Origin: Osedax fenrisi
Taxonomy: Eukaryota > Annelida > Polychaeta > Sabellida > Siboglinidae
Direction: 5' to 3'
NCBI GenBank assembly: GCA_964019155.1
Contig: OZ025242.1
Span: 81,696,577-81,760,576, forward strand
Length of the DNA stretch: 64,000 bases
A program made the translations under genes and the position numbers. Of the stretch, positions 1 to 9,564 are shown piece after piece; position 1 is the stretch's first letter; every line of letters starts with the position of its first letter. The notes below the pieces were generated by a model, which did not search any database, was not told the origin of the DNA, and was given only the letters and a program-made list of their open reading frames with translations.

Positions 1-1924
1 TCTGTTTACTTTACAAATTATGACATTAATTCATCTATAGTTTCACCGTGAATATTACCTATCATTAAACTATTCAATTTCTTTTGTCCCATTGAATTTC
101 TCAGACAGTTCTTTATAATGTGCATATTACTATAATTATTTCACTGTTAACTTAACTTATTGGTCTTAAAATGATTAAATTCATCAATATTTTCATGTTA
201 GAATACATTTTCTCAATTACAATTTATTAATATTATATGATTATAGATATTATTGTGATTTTATGATTTTAATGTTAATATTTTTATTTTATAACCCTGG
301 AGAAAAAAATATATATTTTACATGTATAACAATATACATAATTTTTAATTTTGTTCATTTTAACTTTTACTTTATTAAATCAAAAAAATAATTATATATT
401 TTATTATGGGTTTTTTTATATTATGCATACGTATGTTAATTATATATGGCAAAAGAAAGTAGGTCGCTTAAGGATACTAGTAAAAATAATAAAAAAAAAT
501 AATGTGTATTATTGTATTATGATTTATTTATAAAATTTGAAATATTATCTTTAAAATGGTACATACATGGTTTGTTTACGTAAAATAAAAATTATAAAAA
601 GAACAATTTTAAAACAAATATAAATACACTAGTATGAATTAATTTAAAACTTTAAACTTGATTTACACAAAATAATTATTTTGACCAATTACGTTCACTA
701 CATAATTCTAATAACTTTAGTAATAATACTTATTTAACATTATTTTATTTTAGATGTTTACAATATATCCATAACATATGAGCATATGTAGCATTATGAA
801 GCAAGTTTATTTTTATTGATTCACATATCTATCTTTTACACGCACAAATTGCTTATCAGCTTTTTTAATATTGATGGTTTTACCATAGTATAAAACATGC
901 TATTATATATATATATAACAAAACCTATATAAAATCAATATTAATAGCACAAGTGATATATTCATAGAACGATAGTATGAATATATATAATTTGATTTCA
1001 TTATATTTATGAAATACATCTCAACTAATTTTTATACATTTTCGTTTCTAATTCAATATTACAATAAATTTTAATAAAAGTATTATATTTGGAAAGATAA
1101 TCTACCGTAATCTAAAATTAACATGGTACCATATGTTTTTACTATTATTATCAAGCTAAAACAGATTTATTCTAGAAATATAAGAACCTAAAGAGACTAA
1201 TGACTGAAAGTCTTCGCTATGCACCGAGGTTAAGTGATGTTAAGTGTCAGATATCACATATATAGATATATATACATGCGTTAAATATATTATATAATAA
1301 TGTAACTAACATTATTCTCTTCTATGCCGTTATATATTCATCAAGTTCATCTGAATTTATCTTATTTCTGTTCAGAGCCCTATATTAAACAATATGATAA
1401 TATACTATAGGAATGTCAAAATGATACTCTATTTTATGTAATAAACTATTTAATTGTGTTATACATGCTAAAGATATAAACAATTACAACTGTTGATTAG
1501 CCAATACAATGTGTAGTACTAAGTTATTTAACACTGACAAATATGATTCGCATACTTATTAAACTATGGTGCAACATAAAATTAGATGGAAATTTGATAC
1601 AAAATCCCAATTTATATTTTTGTAACTATTTTTATCATAATAACCTACTATTATTATTATAGTTATATTAATTTCCTTCATTACAATTTTATTAATTTAA
1701 AAAAATATATTTGTTTACTATTACTAATATATATACTAATATACTTTAATATAGAATATTTTATAATTAAATAATAAAGAGAACATTTAGATTTTTTAAT
1801 TTTCAATATCTTCTATACTATTAATAATTCATCTCAGTATAAATTTCACAAATAAATAGTTTAAAATAGTCTAAAACTATATTGTTCTTTCAGTAAACCC
1901 CATCTTAACAATTAAAGTGTCTAA
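1..1924. other. AT-rich intergenic DNA, no gene seen
   Basis: No open frame with convincing amino-acid texture was found on either strand; the only listed frame here (near 351-533) is made of low-complexity codons. Positions about 295-480 resemble 6965-7140 and are listed as a repeat pair. Confidence 0.6.
295..480 (+). repeat. Dispersed repeat, copy a
   Basis: About 185 bp that align by eye with 6965-7140 in the same orientation. Shared landmarks are a tract ending ATTATGGGTTTT followed about 35 bases on by GCAAAAGAAAGTAGGTCG (copy b: GCAAAAGAAAGTAGGTAGGT). No terminal repeats were recognised, so the element class is unknown. Confidence 0.5.
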
Positions 1925-2068
1925 CTATTGATGATGATGGCTGGAGAAGTGTCGTTCAACCACCTGCCACAGTGTCACCTTACACAATAACTGATCGTTA
2001 GGTTCAGTCTTCGTAACCTCACTCCGTCTCTCTGGTATTTGTATTTCTAAAATGTATATGTAACACGA
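1925..2068 (-). pseudogene. Coding-like segment, 47 codons, minus strand
   Basis: The minus strand is open from about 2068 to a TAG at 1925-1927. The last 35 codons have ordinary protein texture (LCKVTLWQVVERHF near the end, then a run of three His) in a locally GC-richer island, unlike the surrounding AT tracts. AG dinucleotides at the upstream edge could serve as a splice acceptor. A similar RHF-type segment occurs near 3740-3765, so the two may be diverged duplicates. I do not recognise a family. It could be a terminal exon, an exon relic or chance. Confidence 0.25.
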
Positions 2069-3079
2069 TTAGGTAACATGATACTAGACCTGAATACTAT
2101 AGTTGGGAATTTTCAAAAATGTTACTATATCGGTATCCAATCACTAAAATTTAATGACATATCAGTATTGTATTAGTTCAAAATTAAAAGTAATTGTATC
2201 GTATCGTTTTTCAATTTAAATTTATTATATCATATCATTAACGCTTCGAATAAATTTGAAATTGGTATCATAAAAGGTGCATAATTTTGTGCGAAAGTAT
2301 ATGTGTTTATAATATGTGTTAATTACATAAATGTATGTGTACAAGTATATGTACAAATTTATATTTTAAAACTTCAAATTTATATAGTATAAATTCAGAT
2401 AAACAAAATAATTATAATTTGTAGATACTAATATTTATATATTTAGGCTTTTATAATAAAGTGTTTTCTTTTTATTATAAAATATGCCAAGCAATAATAT
2501 ATATAATAATATATGCTACACTATTTACTGATATAACATTCTTTTCTTAGATACATTTAGTAAATTTGACTTCATATTTAGATACGCATAGATTAAATAT
2601 ATAATTTGTATGTAAATGTTAAGAGTAATAGATACTGTTTGCCGTTCTAGAGAATGAAGTAATGTATAAGTTAACAAAGTTATGGTGCTTTCTTTACTAT
2701 AGAATTTACTTCAGAGTTATTAATTGATTTCTCTAAGTGTCGTAATAAATAGTAAGAGGTTAAAGGTTATAATAGATAGAATTTTATACATATATACAAT
2801 TTGACAGTGTCACACTCAATAACATTATATTTATCACATCATATAATATTATGAATATCAGATAGGTATGATGTCGAATGGTATGAAATTTTAATCTACG
2901 TGTATAGGTATATAATTATTTATAATTAAATGAGAAATAATATTTGGATAATAATTTCATTAATATAGTATCCACATATATGGAAGTACTTTTTAATACC
3001 ATTTTCTAAAATTATAAATATTTTTAATAAAATGGAATTTTAAGATCATAAATGTTATATTAATACGATGAATTAAATA
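2069..3079. other. AT-rich spacer with one short open segment
   Basis: A 28-codon open segment lies on the minus strand at 2680-2766 (internal peptide HLEKSINNSEVNS, ending in TAA). It is too short to call. The rest is low-complexity AT DNA. Positions about 2085-2345 are a dispersed repeat listed separately. Confidence 0.4.
2085..2345 (+). repeat. Dispersed repeat related to 41455-41780
   Basis: Begins GTTGGGAATTTTCAAAAAT and continues with a GTATTGTAT/GTATCGTATC-rich core, ATTTGAAATTGGTATCATAAAA and GTGCGAAAGTATATGTG. The same order of motifs recurs at 41455-41780. A TAGTGTTGGGAA start in the second copy resembles a hAT-type terminus, but I found no matching opposite end in either copy. Confidence 0.5.
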
Positions 3080-3250
3080 TTATTTTATCTCATCGTATAA
3101 CCTGTGATGAAACCGTCGTGTACTTGTATCATCGGACTCTTTTTCATCAGGCTTTTTGTTAATCTGTTCTGTTATATTGGTATCATTGTTGAGGGTGAAA
3201 TATATTTTGTAAAACTTACCATATAGCTTTTTTAATGCAATTGAATTCTC
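3080..3250 (-). CDS. Candidate terminal exon, 56 codons plus stop
   Basis: On the minus strand a textbook 3' splice site (pyrimidine-rich tract ending TTCTAATTACATTCAG, AG opposite 3251-3252) is followed at once by an open frame of exactly 57 codons ending in TAA at 3080-3082. The peptide is mixed and hydrophilic: KKLYGKFYKIYFTLNN near the start, then a charged stretch (KKPDEKESDD) and an Arg/His-rich end (RRFHHRLYDEIK). It contains a possible N-glycosylation site (NIT) and no membrane segment. The end of the segment resembles DNA near 6500 (HRFYDEI), which suggests a duplicated exon. No family recognised. An exon relic is the main alternative. Confidence 0.35.
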   Translation of the reverse strand, partial: ENSIALKKLYGKFYKIYFTLNNDTNITEQINKKPDEKESDDTSTRRFHHRLYDEIK

Positions 3251-3612
3251 CTGAATGTAATTAGAAATTGAAAATCATTTTTTTTTGCTTTAGAAGTTTT
3301 TTTCATCAATAACTAATCCTTTATGATAAGAATATAATAATGTAGGTATTTAGATGATACATTGTAATCAACTGTAAGCATATTTTCTACGAGGATGATT
3401 TCAGTTTAACAAGTTTTCTGTCTTAGGTTGATCAATATCTTCGATATACAGTCATGGATGAGTCAAAACTACTTTACGTACATCTTTTTATACAGAAGTT
3501 ACACTTTCTGACATAAATTTGCGTCAATTCAGAATTAAACTATTAATATTCACTAATTAAATATCATCAGCAGTTCATAGATAGCATTTAACTACTATGA
3601 AATCTATAGATA

Positions 3613-3720
3613 CTAACTGACAGCTACGCTATAATTATCTACTTTCACATCATGCAAAGATAGTAAGTGGATCCACAAGAATGCCAATACTGCTGCAACA
3701 ACTGCACCGTTAATAGGTCT
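3613..3720 (-). pseudogene. Coding-like segment with hydrophobic helix
   Basis: A minus-strand frame of 36 codons between stops encodes a hydrophobic run (GAVVAAVLAFLWIHLLSL) that could be a transmembrane or signal segment, followed by a short polar tail. The same frame continues upstream of the TAA at 3721-3723 with further protein-like codons (KRHFLALQVIT), so at least one stop interrupts it. GTAGAT or GTTAGT at the 3' side could be donors. No start codon is seen. Confidence 0.22.
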
Positions 3721-4306
3721 TTAGGAGGTGATCACTTGTAAAGCAAGAAAGTGTCGTTTCACATATTCCTGATTACGTATACATTAAATATAGGTTGTAT
3801 TATATGTTATGTTTTATAGTTTAGCTAAGTATTGGTTAAACATGATAAGAATATGCTATGATTAACGAAGATAAGTTTACAGGTTTTTGAGCAACTTTAC
3901 AAAATGAAGTAGAGAGAGAGAGCAGGAAGTTAATAATAATATAAGTTAACAAATAAAAATTGAAAGAAAGAATATAGAATATATATTATTTGTCATGGAT
4001 ATTAATGGAGTATATAATAGCATAATTATATTAGTGTACATATAGAGAATATATATATTTGCTTACATGATAATATAATATTATGTTCCATATCCGTACC
4101 ATGGTAATGTATATATAGTATTCAATATATACTATTACTTTATAGTAATCATATATCTTTTTATATTACAATATCAGTAATATTATATAATAAGAGTTTA
4201 TAATATGTAATTTAACATTATAGGTATAAATATTATATTTTTTGTATATATACCAAATATTCATTTATATATTCAGTTAAGGGGATGTCACAGCACAACG
4301 CACGCA

Positions 4307-4585
4307 ATGAGTGAATTCACAAATATTTTTAAAAATTGTATTTATTTTGGTTCCATAATATTAATAATTATAGTGTTTTTTAATATCTGTAAAAAATTTA
4401 GCCATGCTACAAATCAATCTAGAAATAACATAAAAAGTAGTTTATTGACCATACAATTCAAAAATAAAAGTATTACTAAAGTATTACTAACTATTTTATT
4501 TTATTTTATAATGTTTTATAACTTGTATATTGACGACTTATATGAAATAAAAAAGAGATTGTTTATATTGAATTATTCTATATAA
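4307..4585 (+). CDS. Short ORF inside the TTAA element, hypothetical
   Basis: A 92-codon frame that begins at the inner edge of the left terminal repeat. It predicts two hydrophobic runs (about residues 14-28 with SIILIIIVFF, and residues 60-72 with LLTILFYFIMF) separated by a basic Lys/Asn-rich stretch. It shows no transposase motif. In DNA this AT-rich, Ile/Phe/Lys/Asn-rich frames arise easily by chance, so I give it low weight. Confidence 0.15.
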   Translation: MSEFTNIFKNCIYFGSIILIIIVFFNICKKFSHATNQSRNNIKSSLLTIQFKNKSITKVLLTILFYFIMFYNLYIDDLYEIKKRLFILNYSI

Positions 4586-4995
4586 TTACACACATAAATA
4601 CTATATCATATAATCATAATGGCCAATTAGAGAGCAGAAAGGTGACCATATTTGTTTTGTTTGAAAACTCTGATATTTACATTTTGCTATATTTTCATTA
4701 CGGTTTATTATATATTATATATATAACATATTGCCAATAAATATATAAATTTGTATAAATAGATTATATATAGGCTATATTTATTGTAAGATAACATGTA
4801 TTATTATAAAGATAGTAGATCTAAATATATAAATTAGTGTGAAGAATATGAATTGAAATAAATAAAATAAATTGCTTTTTATCCTGTCAAACTTCAAATG
4901 GCGTTTACTCAGAATAATAAATTCACGCTAGGAAGGTGTATGTGTGTATATGTGTGTATAAATGTAGATAACTCAAAAACTATTATATGTATCTA

Positions 4996-5030
4996 CAGAC
5001 TTTGAGGGGACTTTCCCCCCTCAAAGTCTG
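4996..5030. repeat. Perfect hairpin, 14 bp arms
   Basis: CAGACTTTGAGGGG and its exact reverse complement CCCCTCAAAGTCTG are separated by 7 bases. It lies inside the TTAA-flanked element, in otherwise AT-rich sequence. Confidence 0.8.
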
Positions 5031-5541
5031 TGTATGTATCATACTAAATTTGTTTAGCATTGTATAAAAAAAAACAATATATAAATAATCCTATACCATA
5101 CATATTTAAATATTGTATTATTGTATAATTGAAAAAATAACAATTTCTATAGAATATAAATATATTAGAAAATATAGAGTTTTAATATATTTAATAATAA
5201 TATATATTATGAACAATTTATGGTATAGGATTATGCATGTGAATGTAATTAATACAATAAAAAAAACTAGCTCAATTCATAGAATTGAATGCTGTATGCC
5301 TAACTCTGAATAGACTAATTATTTGCTATCTCAATACATTGTGGTGTGCATAGTACAGTATCCCCTTAAAGTTATATATAATATATTATTTGTATATTTT
5401 ATTATTAGAAAATAAATTAGAATTGTATACATATATAATTATTGTTCTATACAGTACATTGTATTCATCATATAATATTAAGTTCAACGTACTTACCATA
5501 TCAGTTATATGTTATTGATTTACTTCAATTAGCGCCTGTAT

Positions 5542-5661
5542 TCATGTTGCGGGATTATACTCCACCCCGCCTTCCATAGCCTTAGACCTCAGTAGACTTA
5601 TGTAGTTAGACATGATCGCTTTAGGTGTAGTCAGGTATACGATGAAATTCTTGTGAGATCT
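5542..5661 (-). pseudogene. Coding-like segment, 39 codons
   Basis: A minus-strand frame between stops in a GC-richer island. Its texture is protein-like (FIVYLTTPKAIMSNYISLL, then AMEGGVEYNPAT before TGA). No family is recognised and no clear splice acceptor precedes it. It lies between the TTAA element and the decayed block at 5929-6480, and all these minus-strand islands could be pieces of one broken gene. Confidence 0.22.
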
Positions 5662-5770
5662 TTACTCCTCTCTAGTATAAATATGTGTATATGATAATCA
5701 TTCACATTCATCATGGCAGTTTTGTAAAACCTCTTAGGATCGGACCTCTCATGACTTTGTGTGTATTATG

Positions 5771-5928
5771 TAGGGGCGCTGAAACAGGGGGGGACGGGGG
5801 GGATATGTCCCCCACTTTAAAATCAAGGGGGACCTCCTATGTATTGGTCCCCCCCACTTTTACCACAATATTTATTTTGATTGGTTGGTTCCCCCCCCCC
5901 TACATACAAAATCGTTCCACCGTCCCTA
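5771..5928. mobile_element. hAT-type MITE, 158 bp
   Basis: Terminal inverted repeats TAGGGGCGCTGAAAC (left) and TAGGGACGGTGGAAC (right, reverse-complemented) enclose a G-run/C-run body with an internal GGGGGACC/GTCCCCC fold. The flanks GTATTATG and GTAGTAAG match at 6 of 8 positions, consistent with an old 8 bp target duplication. A second copy in the opposite orientation lies at 43220-43372. The insertion sits at the 3' edge of the coding-like block 5929-6480 and may have broken it. Confidence 0.65.
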
Positions 5929-6480
5929 GTAGTAAGTCAACAACATGATATAGCGATGCCAAAGTAAAGTCGAGTGTTTGTTGTTATCGACAACAGGCTT
6001 CGTCAAGGATATCAAAACGTTAAATTCTACTTTGTGGCAGTTTATTTTTCACATATCCTTTAGCTCCCAAAGTGTGCGATATTCATTGCTTTTACATGTA
6101 AGAGGTAGAACACATATTTCTTTGAAACTAATAGTTTATATTTGCTATATCAGCTATTAGTTTATATTTGCCTTTATAATTTAAATCTGGATCAACGTAG
6201 TAGGCAAAGATCTTTTCAACATTGCTATCAATGGAGAAATAATCATATTTAATATGTTTCTCTTCATCTCTGAGTTATATCATGCATATCTCTTCTTGAA
6301 AATGGGTTGATATTTATTCGTTTCCTTTTCCATCCGAAAGACTTGCGATCAAACAAAATTCACATGAACTTCTCATGATCAGATCATCAGATAACTTTAC
6401 TCTCAACATGCTATATGACTCAAAATATTCTATATTCTCAACTCTTTTCAAAATGTTTATATTCTGTGTATTATCAAAAC
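5929..6480 (-). pseudogene. Decayed coding block, about 180 codons
   Basis: Reading the minus strand downward from a possible acceptor (TAATACACAG, opposite about 6460), one frame runs for more than 100 codons with stops only at 6314, 6275 and near 6155. It then shifts by one base into a second frame that is open, apart from one TGA, down to the MITE at 5928. Protein-like stretches include ESYSMLRVKLSDDLIMRSSC, YDYFSIDSNVEKIFAYYVDP and, after the shift, FNVLISLTKPVVDNNKHS. The stops and shift mark it as dead. The family is not recognised. Confidence 0.35.
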
Positions 6481-8322
6481 AAGTCAATCTCATCGTAAAA
6501 CCTGTGAATATTGATGAAAACATTACTAACTGAATATTAATCAATAATTAATATTGACTTTATACTTATTTTTGATATTGTAAGAATATTTTATATATAT
6601 AAAGTTAAAAGTTACAAAATACGTATAAAAGTAGAGAGATGATGGATTAGTTATCATCTAAGGTCTGTTACACCGACTGTCTTACAGGCTCCGTCCTTAT
6701 GATTCCTTTGTTTCTGCAGTTTGATGAATTTACAGAATATATTATATTTGACCTAACTTTACATAAATATACCTTTTCAACTATTTGGAATACAAAAAAA
6801 TAAAAATATCGTTTTTATTATCAATTTTAATGTATTCATTTTTAATTTTAAGTATATTTTATCATCATTAGATATTCTGTAGAGAGGAAACGCATTGCCT
6901 CCGTATTTTGAATTTTTCCAAAAAAACTATTTAATGAATTAAACCATTTTTTGTATTATAAAAATGACATTCATATCTATAAAATATATACAATATACAT
7001 GTATATACAATAGATCTAATTTTTTATTTTTTTTTGTCACCAACTTTATCAAATACAACAAAATAATTATATTTTCGATTATGGGTTTTGTTATATTAAT
7101 TATATATAGCAAAAGAAAGTAGGTAGGTCACTTCAGTACTTTTAACTAAAAATTCATTTCTATATGCAAACATTTTGTATAGTAATATGCATTTGAAATT
7201 TCAACAATAAATAAATAAAATAAAATACAATAAATAAATTATTAATTAATAACATTATGTATTCAGCTAATATAAAATCAATTGTCATTAATTATATTTT
7301 TCATATTATGGTTCACTTTATATAATTTACATAATCTATACTATTATTGATGATATTGATATTAATATTAAATGATACTATAGTATTGAAATTAATATAT
7401 TTATCAATAATTTTATATATAAAATAAAAAAAAAAATGTAAAAAAAATTAAAAAAAAACAGAAAAACCCTGGTTTTTATTTGCGAGATAAAGTTGCTTTA
7501 TATGTGATATCATTAAAGTTGACAAATCTAATATTAATATTATAATATTGATCCATTTACATCTGAAGCTATTTTAATATAGTTTTTACAAATTATATAC
7601 TCATATATTTAGATGACAGAGATAATGCAGCTAATTTTTATTTATTTATTATCTATTTATAATATATAGCCTATAGTCTATATATAGTCTAGAGACTAGA
7701 ATCCAGACTATGATCAATAAGTTATAATGGTCGGATACAAATTGCTTAATTTATAACCTATCAGATAGAACATATTCCAGTACTATTAAAGGTATTTATT
7801 CACTAAATGAATCTCTAAGTCTTTATTATTTATGATTTATAATCTTACTAACTTATAATTATTAGAAAAGGTGCTAATATAAACTATTTCATATGACGAT
7901 GATAATTAAGTCTTCGAAAACATAATTTCAAAATATTTGAAATCTGTGAAGACATTTTTTAAAATTCAAGTTTTTTAAAAATTGGAAAGATTTGAAATAT
8001 ATTATCAATAATATGTGATAAAATTAAAAATGAAAACTTATATACATACAAAATATATCAGTAATATATTTATAATAGACATTTTACATTTATATATAAT
8101 CTCCCTAGAAATGCCCAGTATTTCCCAGTGATATAATGTTATGCATATATGCATATATATATACGTGTATACATGTATAGGTTATATATGTGTTATATAT
8201 TGTAATGTATAATTATATACATGTATTTATATAAATTAGGTACTCTTTTAAATGAAATTAGGTACCTACTGATATATAATTTTTAAAGTTAATGAACAAT
8301 TATCATATGAGGCTGCCTGACT
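6481..8322. other. AT-rich spacer, no gene seen
   Basis: Contains the second copy of the dispersed repeat at about 6965-7140 and several A/T homopolymer runs. I see no frame with protein texture on either strand. Confidence 0.5.
6965..7140 (+). repeat. Dispersed repeat, copy b
   Basis: Partner of 295-480 in the same orientation, sharing the GATTATGGGTTTTGTTATAT and AGCAAAAGAAAGTAGG landmarks. Confidence 0.5.
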
Positions 8323-8453
8323 ATTGATATTGATATAATTACAAATTACCTATATTTTCTATATATATAGCATATACTTTAAATAACCAATGAGAATTTC
8401 TATGGCCTTAAGTCGATGAACAATATATAGTTTCTGCAGGGAGAACAGTTTAG

Positions 8454-8594
8454 TCATAAGATATTCCGGCAGTGATCATTGTAACATAGGTCCATTCCGT
8501 TCTTACACAAAGTCAATAGTGATTCATCAGCAAGCAACTTCTGCCTGTGAGTCATACGCTTAATACTACTGCAACACTCCCCTGAATGTGGTAG
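8454..8594 (-). pseudogene. Cys-rich exon-like segment, unit 1
   Basis: A 47-codon minus-strand frame ending in TGA encodes a Cys-rich, charged peptide (SGECCSSIKRMTHRQ, then LCKNGMDLCYNDHCRN) with six Cys. A splice-acceptor-like ATAAAACAG lies upstream (opposite 8624-8626), but the frame directly after it meets a stop, so an unbroken exon cannot be drawn. The unit 2 and 3 copies differ by a few substitutions (SHIRRM for SSIKRM, TMCKNG for TLCKNG) and no frameshift. It may be a terminal exon of a duplicated gene or an exon relic. Family unknown. Confidence 0.35.
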
Positions 8595-8918
8595 TCATTT
8601 GATGTAGGATATCACTGGAGGATCTGTTTTATAGTTACATTAATAATGATATTATTATAAGTATATCTATTTATAAGTTGGGTTATGAATAAATAATATC
8701 CTGTTATAATGTTAAAATAAATATAAATTTATATTATGATGTATTAATAGTTCAGTTTATCACCTTATTTTAAATATGATATTGAATATATAGATCTTAA
8801 ATGTGCTATAAATATACTTAACACATATACTTAATATGAAACATAGGGGTCTACAAGGAAGGCGTAAATAATTTAGAATTTATCATATATTGTTATTGTT
8901 ATTTTGTGTTATTTTATC

Positions 8919-9153
8919 CTTTCATCCCATCCAGGAACTTAGATGAAGGAATATATGGTTCTAATGTCCCTTCGAAGCCGCTCTCATGTTAAGGCATCCA
9001 TGGTTAAAAATAGCCGATCATTTATTTATACACAATTATATAAGATAATTTCTAAATATTATCTTAAGAACTATTTGAATGGTCCGGACGAAGCTCGAAC
9101 TCGCATCCTACTGCTTGTGTGTCTGATGCCTTAGATAACTGAGCCACATAGGC
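8919..9153 (-). mobile_element. tRNA-derived SINE, copy A of unit 1
   Basis: The minus strand starts with a 72 nt tRNA-like head (9081-9152): an A-box-like TGGCTCAGTTATCTAAGG and a B-box-like GAGTTCGAGC at the usual spacing. A ~160 bp body follows, ending in TTCCTGGATGGGATGAAAGG. The head is degenerate and would not make a functional tRNA. Copies with the same layout occur in units 2 and 3, and a more diverged relative (copy B) lies about 11 kb downstream in the same unit. Confidence 0.65.
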
Positions 9154-9564
9154 AATTTTTTATATACAATATTTAACTATATAAATATTATATACACAGC
9201 ATTTATATTTACAAAGTTGATATCTTCTTTTATAAATAAAATAAAATTTTATATTAAAATATTTGATTAATAAAAGAGTAAAAATAGGACATTTTTTGGT
9301 AAATTCCAATAACGACTGATATATACTTTAATTATTTGACCCATTATTCAAAACTCCAATATATAATTAGACAAAATAAAACTACGTTATTCAATATTAA
9401 GATGTAATAAATATTCTTTAATTATTTATATACCATCGATAATTATTTCTGAGAATATTAATTTTATATATTATGGAAGTGTTTATATAAATAAATATAA
9501 TCTAATATATATTTATTAATAGTTATATATGTATATATATATGAATATATATGTTTATGTTTAT

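Larger units (their letters stand above)
4281..5365. mobile_element. TTAA-flanked DNA transposon, piggyBac-like, non-autonomous
   Basis: Both ends lie against the tetranucleotide TTAA (4277-4280 and 5366-5369). The left end reads GGGGATGTCACAGCACAACG and the right end, reverse-complemented, GGGGATACTGTACTATGCAC, so the outermost bases are inverted and the rest similar. A TTAA target duplication is the hallmark of piggyBac elements, though PIF/Harbinger or another family is possible because the inner terminal repeats are imperfect. The 1,085 bp body encodes no transposase. It holds a 92-codon frame starting just inside the left end, a 14+14 bp hairpin at 4996-5030 and a 16 bp inverted pair near 5085-5100 and 5219-5234. 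Confidence 0.5.

Noticed and set aside
5685..5948. 87-codon plus-strand frame
   Set aside because: It is the translation of the hAT MITE and its flanks.
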